From NCBI GenBank assembly GCA_964473245.1, contig CAYYOL010000007.1, forward strand, positions 1-64,000: a DNA stretch of 64,000 nt. The letters run 5' to 3'. Both the position numbers and the translations under genes were made by a program. The DNA is from CAYZJV01 sp964473245. Lineage in GTDB: Bacteria > Spirochaetota > Spirochaetia > Sphaerochaetales > Sphaerochaetaceae. Shown piece by piece: positions 8,159-16,483 of the stretch. The first letter of the stretch is position 1; the number at the start of each line of letters is the position of its first letter. Under the pieces are notes generated by a model. The model did no database searches. It worked only from the letters and a program-made list of their open reading frames with translations, and was not told the origin of the DNA.

Positions 8159-9316
8159 ATGAGAAAAGATAGAAAACATCATGGTGACCAGCATGGAGAG
8201 CCTCAGCAGAAGAGGAATTCCCAGCGGCCCGAATATGGATATGTGTATCTGATAAAGAATCCCTCCTCAAACGAGTTGACCGTTTGTGCATCGGATGATC
8301 AGATTGAGCGCGGTGCTCATGTCATTGCTCCTTCCCGGTATGGTCTCGACTACGGAATGGTCGTCGGATCTGCCATGGATATGGGGCAGTATGAGCCCGG
8401 TTCCACCGAGTTTCAGGGAGCCTGTCTCCACGGGGAGCCCTTGGAAGAGAGAGAGGGAGAGGGGGAACTTCTCGCAGTGGGAGAGCCTGGAGAAGAGCTC
8501 GGAGAGGCGGACCCTCCCTATCTGGCCTCTGGAATAGTGTACGAAAAAGAGGAGCGGGAACCCTGTTCAGGATGCACCGGCTGCAATCCGGCGAAACACC
8601 AGTACCGAAACGAGAAGCCGGTCAAGCTAACTGGTGAAATCGATTGGATAGACCGAATCGCCACACAGGAGGATCATGCCAGATTCCTAGAGCTCAGTGC
8701 AATGGAGGACGAGGCGCTCGTGCTCTGCAGAGAGAAAGTACTTGCGCACGGATTAGATATGAAGTTGGTCTCGGCACACTATCTTTTCGGTGAGCCGAAA
8801 GTGATCTTCTTCTTCACTGCAGCAAATCGTGTGGATTTCAGAGATCTGGTGAAGGATCTCGTCTCAGTCTTCCGGATTCGTATCGAGTTGCGTCAGATTG
8901 GGGTGAGAGATGAATCTCGAGTACTCGGGGGGCTGGCTGTCTGTGGTAGAGATTTCTGTTGTCATGCCATCACGGACAAACTCAATCCGGTATCCATCAA
9001 GATGGCTAAGGAGCAGAACCTCTCTCTGAACTCCACGAAAATATCGGGTCCCTGTGGGCGATTACTGTGTTGCCTCTCGTACGAATACGACTTCTATCTT
9101 GAAGAAAAACGGCATCTGCCGCAGGAGGGGAGTAGACTGAAGATTCAACATGAACTCATGAAGATTTCGGAAGTGAACATTCTCTCTCGTAAGATTTCAC
9201 TGATTGGGTCAGAGGGTAGGCATCTCACCATTCCATTCACCGCAGTTTCTTATAATGAAAACAACTCTCGATGGGAAGTGGACCGTGGCTATCTAGACGA
9301 ATTTCTCTCAAACTGA
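8159..9316 (+). CDS. ricT: PSP1-domain protein (RicT/YaaT family)
   Basis: A 385-residue protein with the PSP1 C-terminal domain. Typical stretches are LGGLAVCGRDFCCHAITDKL, PVSIKMAKEQNLSLNSTKIS and GPCGRLLCCLSYEYDFY, with the conserved cysteines. The N-terminal half has the expected GTRVIAPSRYGLDYGMVVG-like segment plus an acidic insert (about 85-125) and a CSGCTGC cluster (~139-144). In Bacillus, RicT belongs to the RicAFT complex (Fe-S containing, RNase Y regulation); whether that holds here is unknown, and no RicA or RicF is in the window. The ATG follows AAGGAA by five bases. Confidence 0.85.
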   Translation: MRKDRKHHGDQHGEPQQKRNSQRPEYGYVYLIKNPSSNELTVCASDDQIERGAHVIAPSRYGLDYGMVVGSAMDMGQYEPGSTEFQGACLHGEPLEEREGEGELLAVGEPGEELGEADPPYLASGIVYEKEEREPCSGCTGCNPAKHQYRNEKPVKLTGEIDWIDRIATQEDHARFLELSAMEDEALVLCREKVLAHGLDMKLVSAHYLFGEPKVIFFFTAANRVDFRDLVKDLVSVFRIRIELRQIGVRDESRVLGGLAVCGRDFCCHAITDKLNPVSIKMAKEQNLSLNSTKISGPCGRLLCCLSYEYDFYLEEKRHLPQEGSRLKIQHELMKISEVNILSRKISLIGSEGRHLTIPFTAVSYNENNSRWEVDRGYLDEFLSN

Positions 9317-9330
9317 TACAAACTATTGTA

Positions 9331-9359
9331 TTGACCGATATTACGGAGTATGGTATTTT
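9331..9359 (+). promoter_or_regulatory. candidate promoter for rpsT
   Basis: TTGACC (9331-9336), a 17-base spacer and TATTTT (9354-9359) lie ~75 bases before the rpsT start. This is the only well-spaced hexamer pair in the 116-base gap after ricT. Confidence 0.45.
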
Positions 9360-9432
9360 GTGTATCCGTTGGTTCAGAGATACAAATAATTCCCTTGAAC
9401 TTATATAATTGACAAACCTTTGGAGGTATTAC

Positions 9433-9705
9433 GTGTTCAACACTAGCTCGGCTGCCAAAAGAGAGCGCCAGAATGAAAAGAGAAGAATGAGAAACAGAGA
9501 GGCGAAAAGTGCAGTGCGCACTGCCATAAAGAAGTTTCAGCTTGCAACACAAGCTCAGGACAAGGACCTCGCGAAAGAGAAGTTCGATCTTGCAATCAAG
9601 CTCATCGACAATGCAGGAAGCAGAGGAGTCTTTCACTCAAACACTGTTTCTAGGAAGAAATCCAGACTTGCACAGCAGTTCAATGCGCTGAATAAAGCCG
9701 AATAG
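9433..9705 (+). CDS. rpsT: 30S ribosomal protein S20
   Basis: A 90-residue, strongly basic protein. FNTSSAAKRERQNEKRRMRNREAKSAVRTAIKKF matches the S20 N-terminus, and the tail matches its second helical hairpin (GVFHSNTVSRKKSRLAQQFN). I place the start at GTG 9433 because a perfect GGAGG (9422-9426) sits six bases upstream. The ATG at 9409 would add eight unrelated residues and precede that ribosome site. S20 binds 16S rRNA in the body of the 30S subunit. First gene of the rpsT-HU-lnt-cinA block. Confidence 0.95.
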   Translation: MFNTSSAAKRERQNEKRRMRNREAKSAVRTAIKKFQLATQAQDKDLAKEKFDLAIKLIDNAGSRGVFHSNTVSRKKSRLAQQFNALNKAE

Positions 9706-9743
9706 CACACTGTGCAGAGATTTTTTCAATAAGGAGTAGGTCC

Positions 9744-10058
9744 ATGGCTAATAATAAATTAACAAAGGCTGAGATCATCGAGAATATCCAGGAGAAGCTT
9801 GGATTGAATCGTCCCGATGTCCACAGTGTGATTGACGAGTTCTTCGAAGAGGTCAAACGTGGTCTGGAAGAAGACCGGGTGATCGAACTTCGAGGGTTCG
9901 GCACATTTGAAGTCAGAACACGAAAGGGTAGAGAGCGTGCGAGAAATCCAAAGACTGGAGAGCTCGTTGCTGTTGATACTCACGGTGTGGCAATATTCAG
10001 ACCTGGCAAGGAGTTGAAGGATTATGTCTGGAAGCTTCGCCAGAACGACGATAAGTAA
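9744..10058 (+). CDS. HU/IHF-family DNA-binding protein
   Basis: A 104-residue histone-like protein. KLTKAEIIENIQEKLGLNRPDVHSVIDEFFEEVK forms the dimerisation helices. The beta arms contain GFGTFEVRTRKGRERARNPKTGE, with the R-x-x-R-x-G-R-N-P-x-T-G-E signature slightly altered to GRERARNPKTGE, followed by FRPGKELKD. It binds and bends DNA without strong sequence preference. It follows rpsT by 38 bases and precedes lnt by 11 bases. HU versus IHF cannot be decided from sequence; one such protein per spirochaete genome is common. Confidence 0.93.
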   Translation: MANNKLTKAEIIENIQEKLGLNRPDVHSVIDEFFEEVKRGLEEDRVIELRGFGTFEVRTRKGRERARNPKTGELVAVDTHGVAIFRPGKELKDYVWKLRQNDDK

Positions 10059-10069
10059 TACGGGAAGCT

Positions 10070-11710
10070 GTGGAATTACCTAAGAAGAGAGGCTTTGTAA
10101 CATACGGGTTGGAAATCCTGGTTCTCCTTGTAACTGCGCTGATTTTTTCTTTTGCGTTTCCAGGATTTCTGTCGAATAAGGGATTCGGTGCGATAGCCTT
10201 TTTCGCTTTGATCCCTCTTTTTGCGGTTATCCGCCACACCAGCTGGAAAGCAATCCCATTCTATGGGTTTCTATTCGGCTTCACCTTCTATACACTATTC
10301 AATTACTGGCTTACCACTTTCCATCCACTTGCAATCTTGCTGGTCCCCATAATCAAGGGTGGAGAGATGGTATTGCTGTTTCCAGCGTTGAAGGCAGCTG
10401 ATCGTTGGTTCAAGCGATTCGGTTTTCTGGTGCAGGCAATCATCTGGGTAGCCTATTCCTATCTGAGCCAGTCCTGGTTCGCAGGATACCCCTATGGAAC
10501 CATCAGTTCAGCTGTCTACGAATTCCTCCCTTTCATACAGATTGCAGATTTTTCAGGAATATGGGGAATTACGTTCATCATGATTCTCCCCCAGGCTCTA
10601 CTTGGTCGCTATGTCGGAGACCAGTGGTCCGGTCCTCGCATGGCGTTCACGCAGTTTGTTCGAGACTATAGGATCACCGTGATTTGCTATGGTGTCGCCA
10701 TGGTGTTTATCTTCGTTTATGGATTCGTGACTATGAACACCTGGAATCGGGAAGAGCCGGATCAGTACTGGCGTGTAGCCACCGTCCAGCATAATGCTGA
10801 TTCCTGGAAGGGTGGATTCGAAACATACAAACGAAACTTCAACAATCTTCGGACCATGAGTCTCCAAGCCCTTCAGGGTAATCCCGATATGATTATCTGG
10901 TCAGAGACCGCGTTCGTCCCATCGGTCTACTGGCATACGACTTACAAGACAGATGAAGCGACCGCCGAACTGGTTGACGAGTTCGTTGCATTCGGCAAAT
11001 CGCTGCCGGTTCCACTTCTCACCGGGAACCCGGAAGGCGTGTTGGACGACGAGAATCTCCCCCCCCTTCTGCCCGATAGATCGTGGAATAGGAAAGATTA
11101 CAATACCGTCATCATGTTTGAAGGTGGAGAGATCAGAGAGACGTATCGCAAGCAACATCTCGTTCCGTTCACCGAACACTTTCCCTATGAGAAAGAGTTG
11201 CCCTGGCTCTACAATCTGCTTCTTGCCAATGACTATAACTGGTGGGAAAAAGGGTATGTCCCAGTTGTCTTCGAGACAGATGAAGGGGTTCGTTTCTCCA
11301 CACCGATCTGTTTCGAGGATGTCTTTGGGTATCTCTCAGCGGGATTCGTTCGAAGTGGAGCAGACGTGATTGTGAATATGACCAATGATAGCTGGTCTGG
11401 TGCAGTATCGGCAGAGATGCAGCACTTGGCACTTGCAGTTTTCAGGTCGATCGAGAACAGAAGATCGACGGTCCGTGGTACAAACTCGGGAATCACGGCA
11501 GTGATTCTTCCCACAGGAAAAGTCGTCGATCCCATGGAGCCGTTCACCCGTGGGTGGCATATCTACGATGTCCCTGTCTACACCGATGACGATTATACTA
11601 TCTATACTCGTTATGTCGATTATCTTGCGCAGGCAGCGGTCTTCGCTTCGGTTGGGCTACTCCTCCTCGGAGCAGTTCTCCGAATAGTTCGGTGGAGAAA
11701 GGAACGCTGA
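10070..11710 (+). CDS. lnt: Apolipoprotein N-acyltransferase
   Basis: A 546-residue inner-membrane protein with a GTG start at 10070. About seven transmembrane helices occupy the first ~240 residues, including LVLLVTALIFSFAFPGFL. The C-terminal nitrilase-like domain faces the periplasm: WSETAFVPS (catalytic Glu), YRKQHLVPFTEHFPY (Lys) and FSTPICFEDVFGY (nucleophile Cys), then VNMTNDSWSG. The last ~25 residues form a final membrane helix. Lnt adds the third acyl chain to lipoproteins, which implies a diderm envelope with Lol-type or similar sorting. It overlaps the cinA region by adjacency (stop 11710, next ATG 11712). Confidence 0.95.
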   Translation: MELPKKRGFVTYGLEILVLLVTALIFSFAFPGFLSNKGFGAIAFFALIPLFAVIRHTSWKAIPFYGFLFGFTFYTLFNYWLTTFHPLAILLVPIIKGGEMVLLFPALKAADRWFKRFGFLVQAIIWVAYSYLSQSWFAGYPYGTISSAVYEFLPFIQIADFSGIWGITFIMILPQALLGRYVGDQWSGPRMAFTQFVRDYRITVICYGVAMVFIFVYGFVTMNTWNREEPDQYWRVATVQHNADSWKGGFETYKRNFNNLRTMSLQALQGNPDMIIWSETAFVPSVYWHTTYKTDEATAELVDEFVAFGKSLPVPLLTGNPEGVLDDENLPPLLPDRSWNRKDYNTVIMFEGGEIRETYRKQHLVPFTEHFPYEKELPWLYNLLLANDYNWWEKGYVPVVFETDEGVRFSTPICFEDVFGYLSAGFVRSGADVIVNMTNDSWSGAVSAEMQHLALAVFRSIENRRSTVRGTNSGITAVILPTGKVVDPMEPFTRGWHIYDVPVYTDDDYTIYTRYVDYLAQAAVFASVGLLLLGAVLRIVRWRKER

Positions 11711-11711
11711 T

Positions 11712-12995
11712 ATGGATCAAGCTCACGCGACGGTCGCTCTTTGTATCATTGGAACTGAAATTACCCGTGGCATCATAGCAGATAAGCATGGAACGATCAT
11801 GGCCCGTGAATTGACGAATCTTGGATATCAAGTTCGCAAGATCGTGATTGTTCCAGATGATGGTTCGCTCTCCCCACTGCTTCACCAGTGTGCCCAGGAA
11901 GTCGATCTCATTATCCTAACTGGGGGATTGGGGCCGACTAGCGATGACATGACACGACAAGTCGTCGCAGACCTTGCCGGTGTTCCGCTCGTTCTAGACA
12001 TTGAAGCTTACAAGGTTCTCCACGAGCGAATCGGCGACCGAATCGAAGGTGCAAACAAGCGACAAGTATACGTTCCTGAAGGGTTTCGAGTAGTACCGAA
12101 TCCGAAAGGGACGGCTCCCGGATTTACCGGGACATTCCCGGCTCCTGAGCCATCGGATGGTCGAACCGTGACCTGCTATGCCATGCCGGGACCTCCGGTC
12201 GAGATGCATGAGATGTTCTTTGGCAGAGTTCTACCGGAACTGGCTGAAGCTGTGGGCAAGACACTCGTGGGACGCGACGAATATACCTGCTTTCTGACAC
12301 CTGAGTCCAAACTGGAAGATATCTGTTACGAACATGCTCAAAAGCAGATTCTCTGGGGAACCCGTGCACAAGAGTATCGAATCAGTCTCTACCTGAGTGG
12401 AGGGTCGGATCTATCTCGCCAGAAAATGGGTTCAGCGGTGCAAGAGCATATAGGAAAGGGTCTGGTGCACAGAGGCGATATCTCCGTGGTGGATCTGCTC
12501 AGCGACTTCCTGCAGGAACATGCCATGACTCTTGCTTGTGCCGAATCCTGTACGGGAGGGTTAGTCGGCAAGTTGATGACCGACCGACCGGGTAGCTCAG
12601 CATGGTTCTGGGGTTCGATCGTCTCCTATGCTAACAGCGCTAAGGAGCGGCTATTGGGTATCCCAGCAAACGAGATCGAAGCATATGGTGCTGTCTCGGA
12701 AGAGGTGGTTACGAGCATGGCTCGGGCAACCATGGATATTTCTGGAGCCGATTTAGCGATTGCAGTCTCTGGCATTGCTGGACCCGATGGAGGGACGCCC
12801 GAAAAACCGGTAGGAACCGTGTGGTTCGGATTCTCCGGAAAAGATCGTCCTCCCGTCTCCTTGGCACTTCGATTCAGCTCCTATGGACGTAGTTCCGTTC
12901 GGAGAAGGGCTGCAGTGGCAGCTGTATTACTTGGTTACTTTTATATAAACGGGGATGACTTGCTTGACATCATTGCAACCTGGCAATATATTTAA
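11712..12995 (+). CDS. cinA: CinA family protein: MoCF domain plus nicotinamide-nucleotide amidase
   Basis: A 427-residue two-domain CinA. Residues ~8-185 are the MoaB/MogA-like COG1058 domain (IIGTEITRGIIADKHG, ILTGGLGPTSDDMTRQVVADL, GTAPGF, MPGPPVEMHEMF). Residues ~265-420 form the PncC-type amidase (LACAESCTGGLVGKLMTDRPGSS, GSIVSYANSAKERLLGI, AIAVSGIAGPDGGTPEKPVGTVW). It deamidates NMN in pyridine-nucleotide recycling, and some CinA proteins also have ADP-ribose pyrophosphatase activity. The start is one base after the lnt stop, implying coupling. The end of the gene contains a strong promoter for rho (12964-12992). Confidence 0.93.
   Translation: MDQAHATVALCIIGTEITRGIIADKHGTIMARELTNLGYQVRKIVIVPDDGSLSPLLHQCAQEVDLIILTGGLGPTSDDMTRQVVADLAGVPLVLDIEAYKVLHERIGDRIEGANKRQVYVPEGFRVVPNPKGTAPGFTGTFPAPEPSDGRTVTCYAMPGPPVEMHEMFFGRVLPELAEAVGKTLVGRDEYTCFLTPESKLEDICYEHAQKQILWGTRAQEYRISLYLSGGSDLSRQKMGSAVQEHIGKGLVHRGDISVVDLLSDFLQEHAMTLACAESCTGGLVGKLMTDRPGSSAWFWGSIVSYANSAKERLLGIPANEIEAYGAVSEEVVTSMARATMDISGADLAIAVSGIAGPDGGTPEKPVGTVWFGFSGKDRPPVSLALRFSSYGRSSVRRRAAVAAVLLGYFYINGDDLLDIIATWQYI
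12964..12992 (+). promoter_or_regulatory. strong candidate promoter for rho, inside the 3' end of cinA
   Basis: TTGACA (12964-12969), a 17-base spacer and TATATT (12987-12992): a consensus -35 and a near-consensus -10. It lies inside the last codons of cinA, giving rho a ~130-base untranslated leader (about 13000-13131). A long leader is compatible with autogenous attenuation, as known for E. coli rho, but no specific leader structure is evident. Confidence 0.6.
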
Positions 12996-13131
12996 AGTAT
13001 CCAGCGGGATTGCCTTTTACCATCCAAATAATTAAAGAAAAGAGTTCCTGCGAAATCATACAGCAAGCATGCAATAGTGTAAAAGACAACAAGTTCGCAT
13101 CCATGTGGATTAGATTCTTTGGAGATTATCA

Positions 13132-14934
13132 ATGACATCAGAATATGAAAAAGGTCCCGAATTGTTCGCGATTCCCGAAAAGGGTAACGCGGAAAACTCG
13201 GAAACACAGAAGCCCTCAAAGCGCGTAGTTCGGCGGAAGAACGGTGACTCCGCGTCTCCTGTTGTGGTGAAAGTATCGCAAGTAGATTCCTCTGAGGGGT
13301 CTCCGAATGCTGAGCCGGCTTCCAGTCAACCTGCAGAAGGCGAAGGAAAGCCAACTCCGAAGAAGCGAGGCCGACCACCAAGGAAGAAGCAAGTCGAGTC
13401 GACTCCAGCACCTAGTGTACAGGAGAAGAGTGTAGAAAGGGGTAGTGAGCAACCTGCTCAATCACAACAATCGTCTCCTCAGACCCAGAACAGAAACCAT
13501 GGCAACCAACAGTACAATAGACAACAGTCAAGAAATCACCAGAACAACAAACAGAACAATCGACAGAAATCAAATTACCAGAAAAACAATCACAATAGAC
13601 AGAATAATCGTTCAAACTCGCAAGTCGAGGATATCCCCGTGGAAATTTACGTAGAGGATCCGAACGTTCCCCGTATTGTGGTAAATGATCTTTCCATGAT
13701 GACATTGCCTTCACTCAGACAGAAGGCTGCAGACTTTGGGATCACCCAACCGGTCATCATGGATCTGAAGAGACAGGAACTCATTGTCGAGATTCTCAAG
13801 TTGCACGCTGCGAAAGGTGGCGTCATCATGGCTTACGGTGCTTTGGAAGTCCTTCCCGATGGGTATGGTTTTCTCCGATCTCCGCAGAACAACTATCTCA
13901 GTGGACCGGAAGACATCTACGTATCGATCTCACAGATAAAGATGCTCAGTCTCAAGACTGGAGATACCGTGGAGGGTCAAATTCGACCACCGCGAGATGC
14001 AGAGCGATACTTTGCCATGATTAAGGTGCAGACGATCAATCATGAAGCACCAGAGGCTGCTCGAGCCCGAGCAGGGTTCGACTCGCTTACTCCGCTCTAT
14101 CCCGATTCTCGATTGAACTTGGAGACAGTCGATTCCGATATATCTACGCGAATCATAAACCTGTTCTGTCCAATCGGAAAAGGTCAGCGAAGTCTCATCG
14201 TAGCCCCTCCTCGTGCAGGTAAGACCATTCTCATGCAGAAGATAGCAAATGCCATAACAGAGAATCATCCCGAGGTCTATCTCATGGTGCTTCTCATTGA
14301 CGAGAGACCGGAAGAGGTCACCGATATGCGAAGAACGGTCAAGGGAGAAGTGATCGCATCGACATTCGACGAGCAGGCGACAAGGCACGTCTCTGTTGCC
14401 GAGATGGTGATCGAAAAGGCGAAGCGCCTTGTTGAACACAAGCGCGATGTAGTCATACTTCTCGACAACATCACTCGATTAGCCCGCGCATACAATCAGA
14501 CTGTTCCTGCATCGGGAAAAATCCTGTCTGGTGGAGTGGACTCGAACGCATTGCACAAACCAAAGCGTTTCCTTGGAGCTGCGAGAAATATCGAGCATGG
14601 TGGAAGCCTGACAATCATCGCTTCTGCGCTCATTGAGACTGGATCCCGAATGGATGAAGTCATCTTCGAAGAGTTCAAGGGAACCGGTAACAATGAAATC
14701 GTCCTCGATAGAAGAATGGCAGAACGACGACTCTGGCCTGCAATCAATGTGAAGAAATCGGGTACGAGACGAGAGGATTTGCTGCTCACCGAGGAAGAGA
14801 CCGCTAAGATCTGGGCATTGCGAAATGCCATCAACCCACTCGAAGATATCGAGATGACTGAACTGCTCATTGACAAAATGAAGAAAACAAAGAATAATGA
14901 GGCGTTTCTCCGTTCTATGAACACTGGGGTGTAA
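13132..14934 (+). CDS. rho: Transcription termination factor Rho with Asn/Gln-rich N-terminal extension
   Basis: A 600-residue Rho; the compact E. coli protein has about 420. Residues ~1-165 are extra: a Ser/Pro/Lys-rich segment with a KKRGRPPRKK AT-hook-like motif (~65-74), then a low-complexity stretch (~100-160) made almost only of Asn, Gln, Arg, Ser, His and Lys. A Rho N-terminal helix domain (~185-225) follows, then the RNA-binding cold-shock fold (GALEVLPDGYGFLRS, LSGPEDIYVS). The RecA motor has Walker A PPRAGKT (~359-365), Walker B VILLDNITRL (~441) and an SGG loop. It is an ATP-dependent RNA helicase that ends transcription. The extension is disordered and RNA-binding in character. 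Confidence 0.96.
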   Translation: MTSEYEKGPELFAIPEKGNAENSETQKPSKRVVRRKNGDSASPVVVKVSQVDSSEGSPNAEPASSQPAEGEGKPTPKKRGRPPRKKQVESTPAPSVQEKSVERGSEQPAQSQQSSPQTQNRNHGNQQYNRQQSRNHQNNKQNNRQKSNYQKNNHNRQNNRSNSQVEDIPVEIYVEDPNVPRIVVNDLSMMTLPSLRQKAADFGITQPVIMDLKRQELIVEILKLHAAKGGVIMAYGALEVLPDGYGFLRSPQNNYLSGPEDIYVSISQIKMLSLKTGDTVEGQIRPPRDAERYFAMIKVQTINHEAPEAARARAGFDSLTPLYPDSRLNLETVDSDISTRIINLFCPIGKGQRSLIVAPPRAGKTILMQKIANAITENHPEVYLMVLLIDERPEEVTDMRRTVKGEVIASTFDEQATRHVSVAEMVIEKAKRLVEHKRDVVILLDNITRLARAYNQTVPASGKILSGGVDSNALHKPKRFLGAARNIEHGGSLTIIASALIETGSRMDEVIFEEFKGTGNNEIVLDRRMAERRLWPAINVKKSGTRREDLLLTEEETAKIWALRNAINPLEDIEMTELLIDKMKKTKNNEAFLRSMNTGV

Positions 14935-15023
14935 TCTAGTCGGAGACGTGATTATGAAGTCGTCCTTCTGTCAAGGCACAGACCGTAGCAGAGGGTAGCA
15001 GTATAGAGATTGGAGGAAGAGAG

Positions 15024-15230
15024 ATGAAACAGGGAATCCATCCCAAGTATGAATTAACCAAGGTAACCTGCGCTTGCGGGAATGTGTTCGAGACGAAATC
15101 CACCGTCAAGAACCTCGATATTGAAATTTGTAGTGCATGTCACCCATTCTTCACCGGCACACAGAAATTGGTCGACACCACTGGACGTGTTGAGCGGTTC
15201 AAGAAGAAATACGGCCTTGCCAACAATTAA
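15024..15230 (+). CDS. rpmE: 50S ribosomal protein L31 (zinc-binding form)
   Basis: A 68-residue L31. The start MKQGIHPKYELTKVTCACGN and the C-x-C (16,18) plus C-x2-C (36,39) pattern identify the zinc-containing C+ paralogue, as opposed to the Cys-less, zinc-independent form. HPFFTGTQKLVDTTGRVERF is the conserved body. GGAGGAAG precedes the ATG. It follows rho by 89 bases and is closed by a clear intrinsic terminator. C+ L31 can act as a zinc reserve under Zur control in other bacteria; no Zur-like palindrome is visible here. Confidence 0.96.
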   Translation: MKQGIHPKYELTKVTCACGNVFETKSTVKNLDIEICSACHPFFTGTQKLVDTTGRVERFKKKYGLANN

Positions 15231-15249
15231 TTTACACGGTGTTGAAACC

Positions 15250-15279
15250 AACCGCTTCTCACGGAGGAGCGGTTTTTTA
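15250..15279 (+). terminator. intrinsic terminator after rpmE
   Basis: AACCGCT (15250-15256) pairs with AGCGGTT (15268-15274) around an 11-base loop, and the stem runs into TTTTTT (15273-15278). It lies 20 bases after the rpmE stop. This is the clearest rho-independent terminator in the window. Confidence 0.85.
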
Positions 15280-15308
15280 TTGCATTCTCGGTGGTCTTCG
15301 CCTAAGAT
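15280..15308 (+). promoter_or_regulatory. candidate promoter for the galactokinase-like gene
   Basis: TTGCAT (15280-15285), 17-base spacer, TAAGAT (15303-15308). It starts immediately after the rpmE terminator T-run and 19 bases before the next ATG, so the leader would be very short. Confidence 0.45.
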
Positions 15309-15326
15309 TGATGCATAAAGGACCAT

Positions 15327-16481
15327 ATGAAACAGATTGCGGAACTCCATGAACTTGAACATGAGGACAAGCCCAGATCAGTAGTGACGGTTCCCGGAAT
15401 TGTGACATTCTTAGGGGAGTTCGCCGACTACTGCAAGGGTTTTACTCTGTGTGGAGCCGCCTCGTCTGCTCTTACTATCGCCATTTCACCGAGAAGTGAC
15501 CAGAGCGTGCGATTATTTCTCGCTCCCATGAAGGACCGCAAGCGATTCAACCTCCAGAATGTGAAATACCGTAGAGAGGATCGCTGGGCAAATATCATTA
15601 AAGGCGTGGTCTCTGTTTTACAAGGAAGAGGCTTCCCTTCCGGAGGCTTCAACATAACCTTCTCAGGAAATCTTCTGAGTAGGGATGGCACTATGGTAAA
15701 CTCGGCAATCGCCCTTGGCGCGACTATCGCTCTACGAGAGCTCTATCACGATACCCTTAACCTAGATGATTGTCCTGCAATAGCCTATTCTGCTCTCTCG
15801 TCATTCACGGGAGAGGAGTGTCGACTCATCATTTTCCTTGCCATGATGCATGTGAGAAAGAACTCACTGTTGCTCTACGATGTTCATCACCTCACCTTTG
15901 AACGCATACCACAGCTCGTCGAGAATGAAATGTTGCTTCCTCTCATTGTGGAGAGTAGAATCTCACCTCATGCGATACGCGAGGAGTTTGCCATCCGAAG
16001 AAGAGAGAGCAGGAAGGCGTTTGAACACCTCCGCACTGAATTTCCGAATGGTCTCGTGCGTGATGTCTCGGAGCAAGAGCTCAAGGAATCGGTTGGAGAG
16101 CTGAGCGAGGAGGAGAAACGGATTTGTCTCTATGTCCTCGCTGAGAGTCGTCTGGCCCGGGAAGGAGCCCGTCTGCTTGCACAAAAAGATATGGTGCTGT
16201 ATGGTAAGGTACTCAGTAAGGTACAGGCAGGATTGCGGGACATGTTCGAGGTAACCTGTCCAGAGATTGATTGGCTCACCAAACGTGCAACCGAAATATC
16301 CGGCTGTCTCGGAGCGACCATGATAACAAATGGTTCCAGTGGAACCATCCTGGTACTGCTATCTCCCGAATCGCTGGACCTGTATACCACGAGGATGGAG
16401 GAATACGAGCATATTTTCGGGTTCAGACCCACCTGGAGTCTCTATAACCCTGTGGATGGCCTGAAGATTGAATCGCACTAA
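15327..16481 (+). CDS. Galactokinase-like GHMP protein with degenerate active site
   Basis: A 384-residue protein with the GHMP-kinase layout of galactokinase but with all three signatures changed. The substrate motif G-R-V-N-L-I-G-E-H-x-D-Y is PGIVTFLGEFADYCKGF (~24-40). The ATP loop G-x-G-L-S-S-S-A is LLSRDGTMVNSAIALG. The catalytic-Asp motif C-G-I-M-D-Q is CRLIIF (~164-169), so the Asp is absent. The C-terminal G-G-G-F-G-G motif is ATMITNGSSGTILVLL. It probably lacks kinase activity and may have a sugar-binding or regulatory role. surE starts two bases after its stop, so the two are likely co-transcribed. Confidence 0.7.
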   Translation: MKQIAELHELEHEDKPRSVVTVPGIVTFLGEFADYCKGFTLCGAASSALTIAISPRSDQSVRLFLAPMKDRKRFNLQNVKYRREDRWANIIKGVVSVLQGRGFPSGGFNITFSGNLLSRDGTMVNSAIALGATIALRELYHDTLNLDDCPAIAYSALSSFTGEECRLIIFLAMMHVRKNSLLLYDVHHLTFERIPQLVENEMLLPLIVESRISPHAIREEFAIRRRESRKAFEHLRTEFPNGLVRDVSEQELKESVGELSEEEKRICLYVLAESRLAREGARLLAQKDMVLYGKVLSKVQAGLRDMFEVTCPEIDWLTKRATEISGCLGATMITNGSSGTILVLLSPESLDLYTTRMEEYEHIFGFRPTWSLYNPVDGLKIESH

Positions 16482-16483
16482 AT

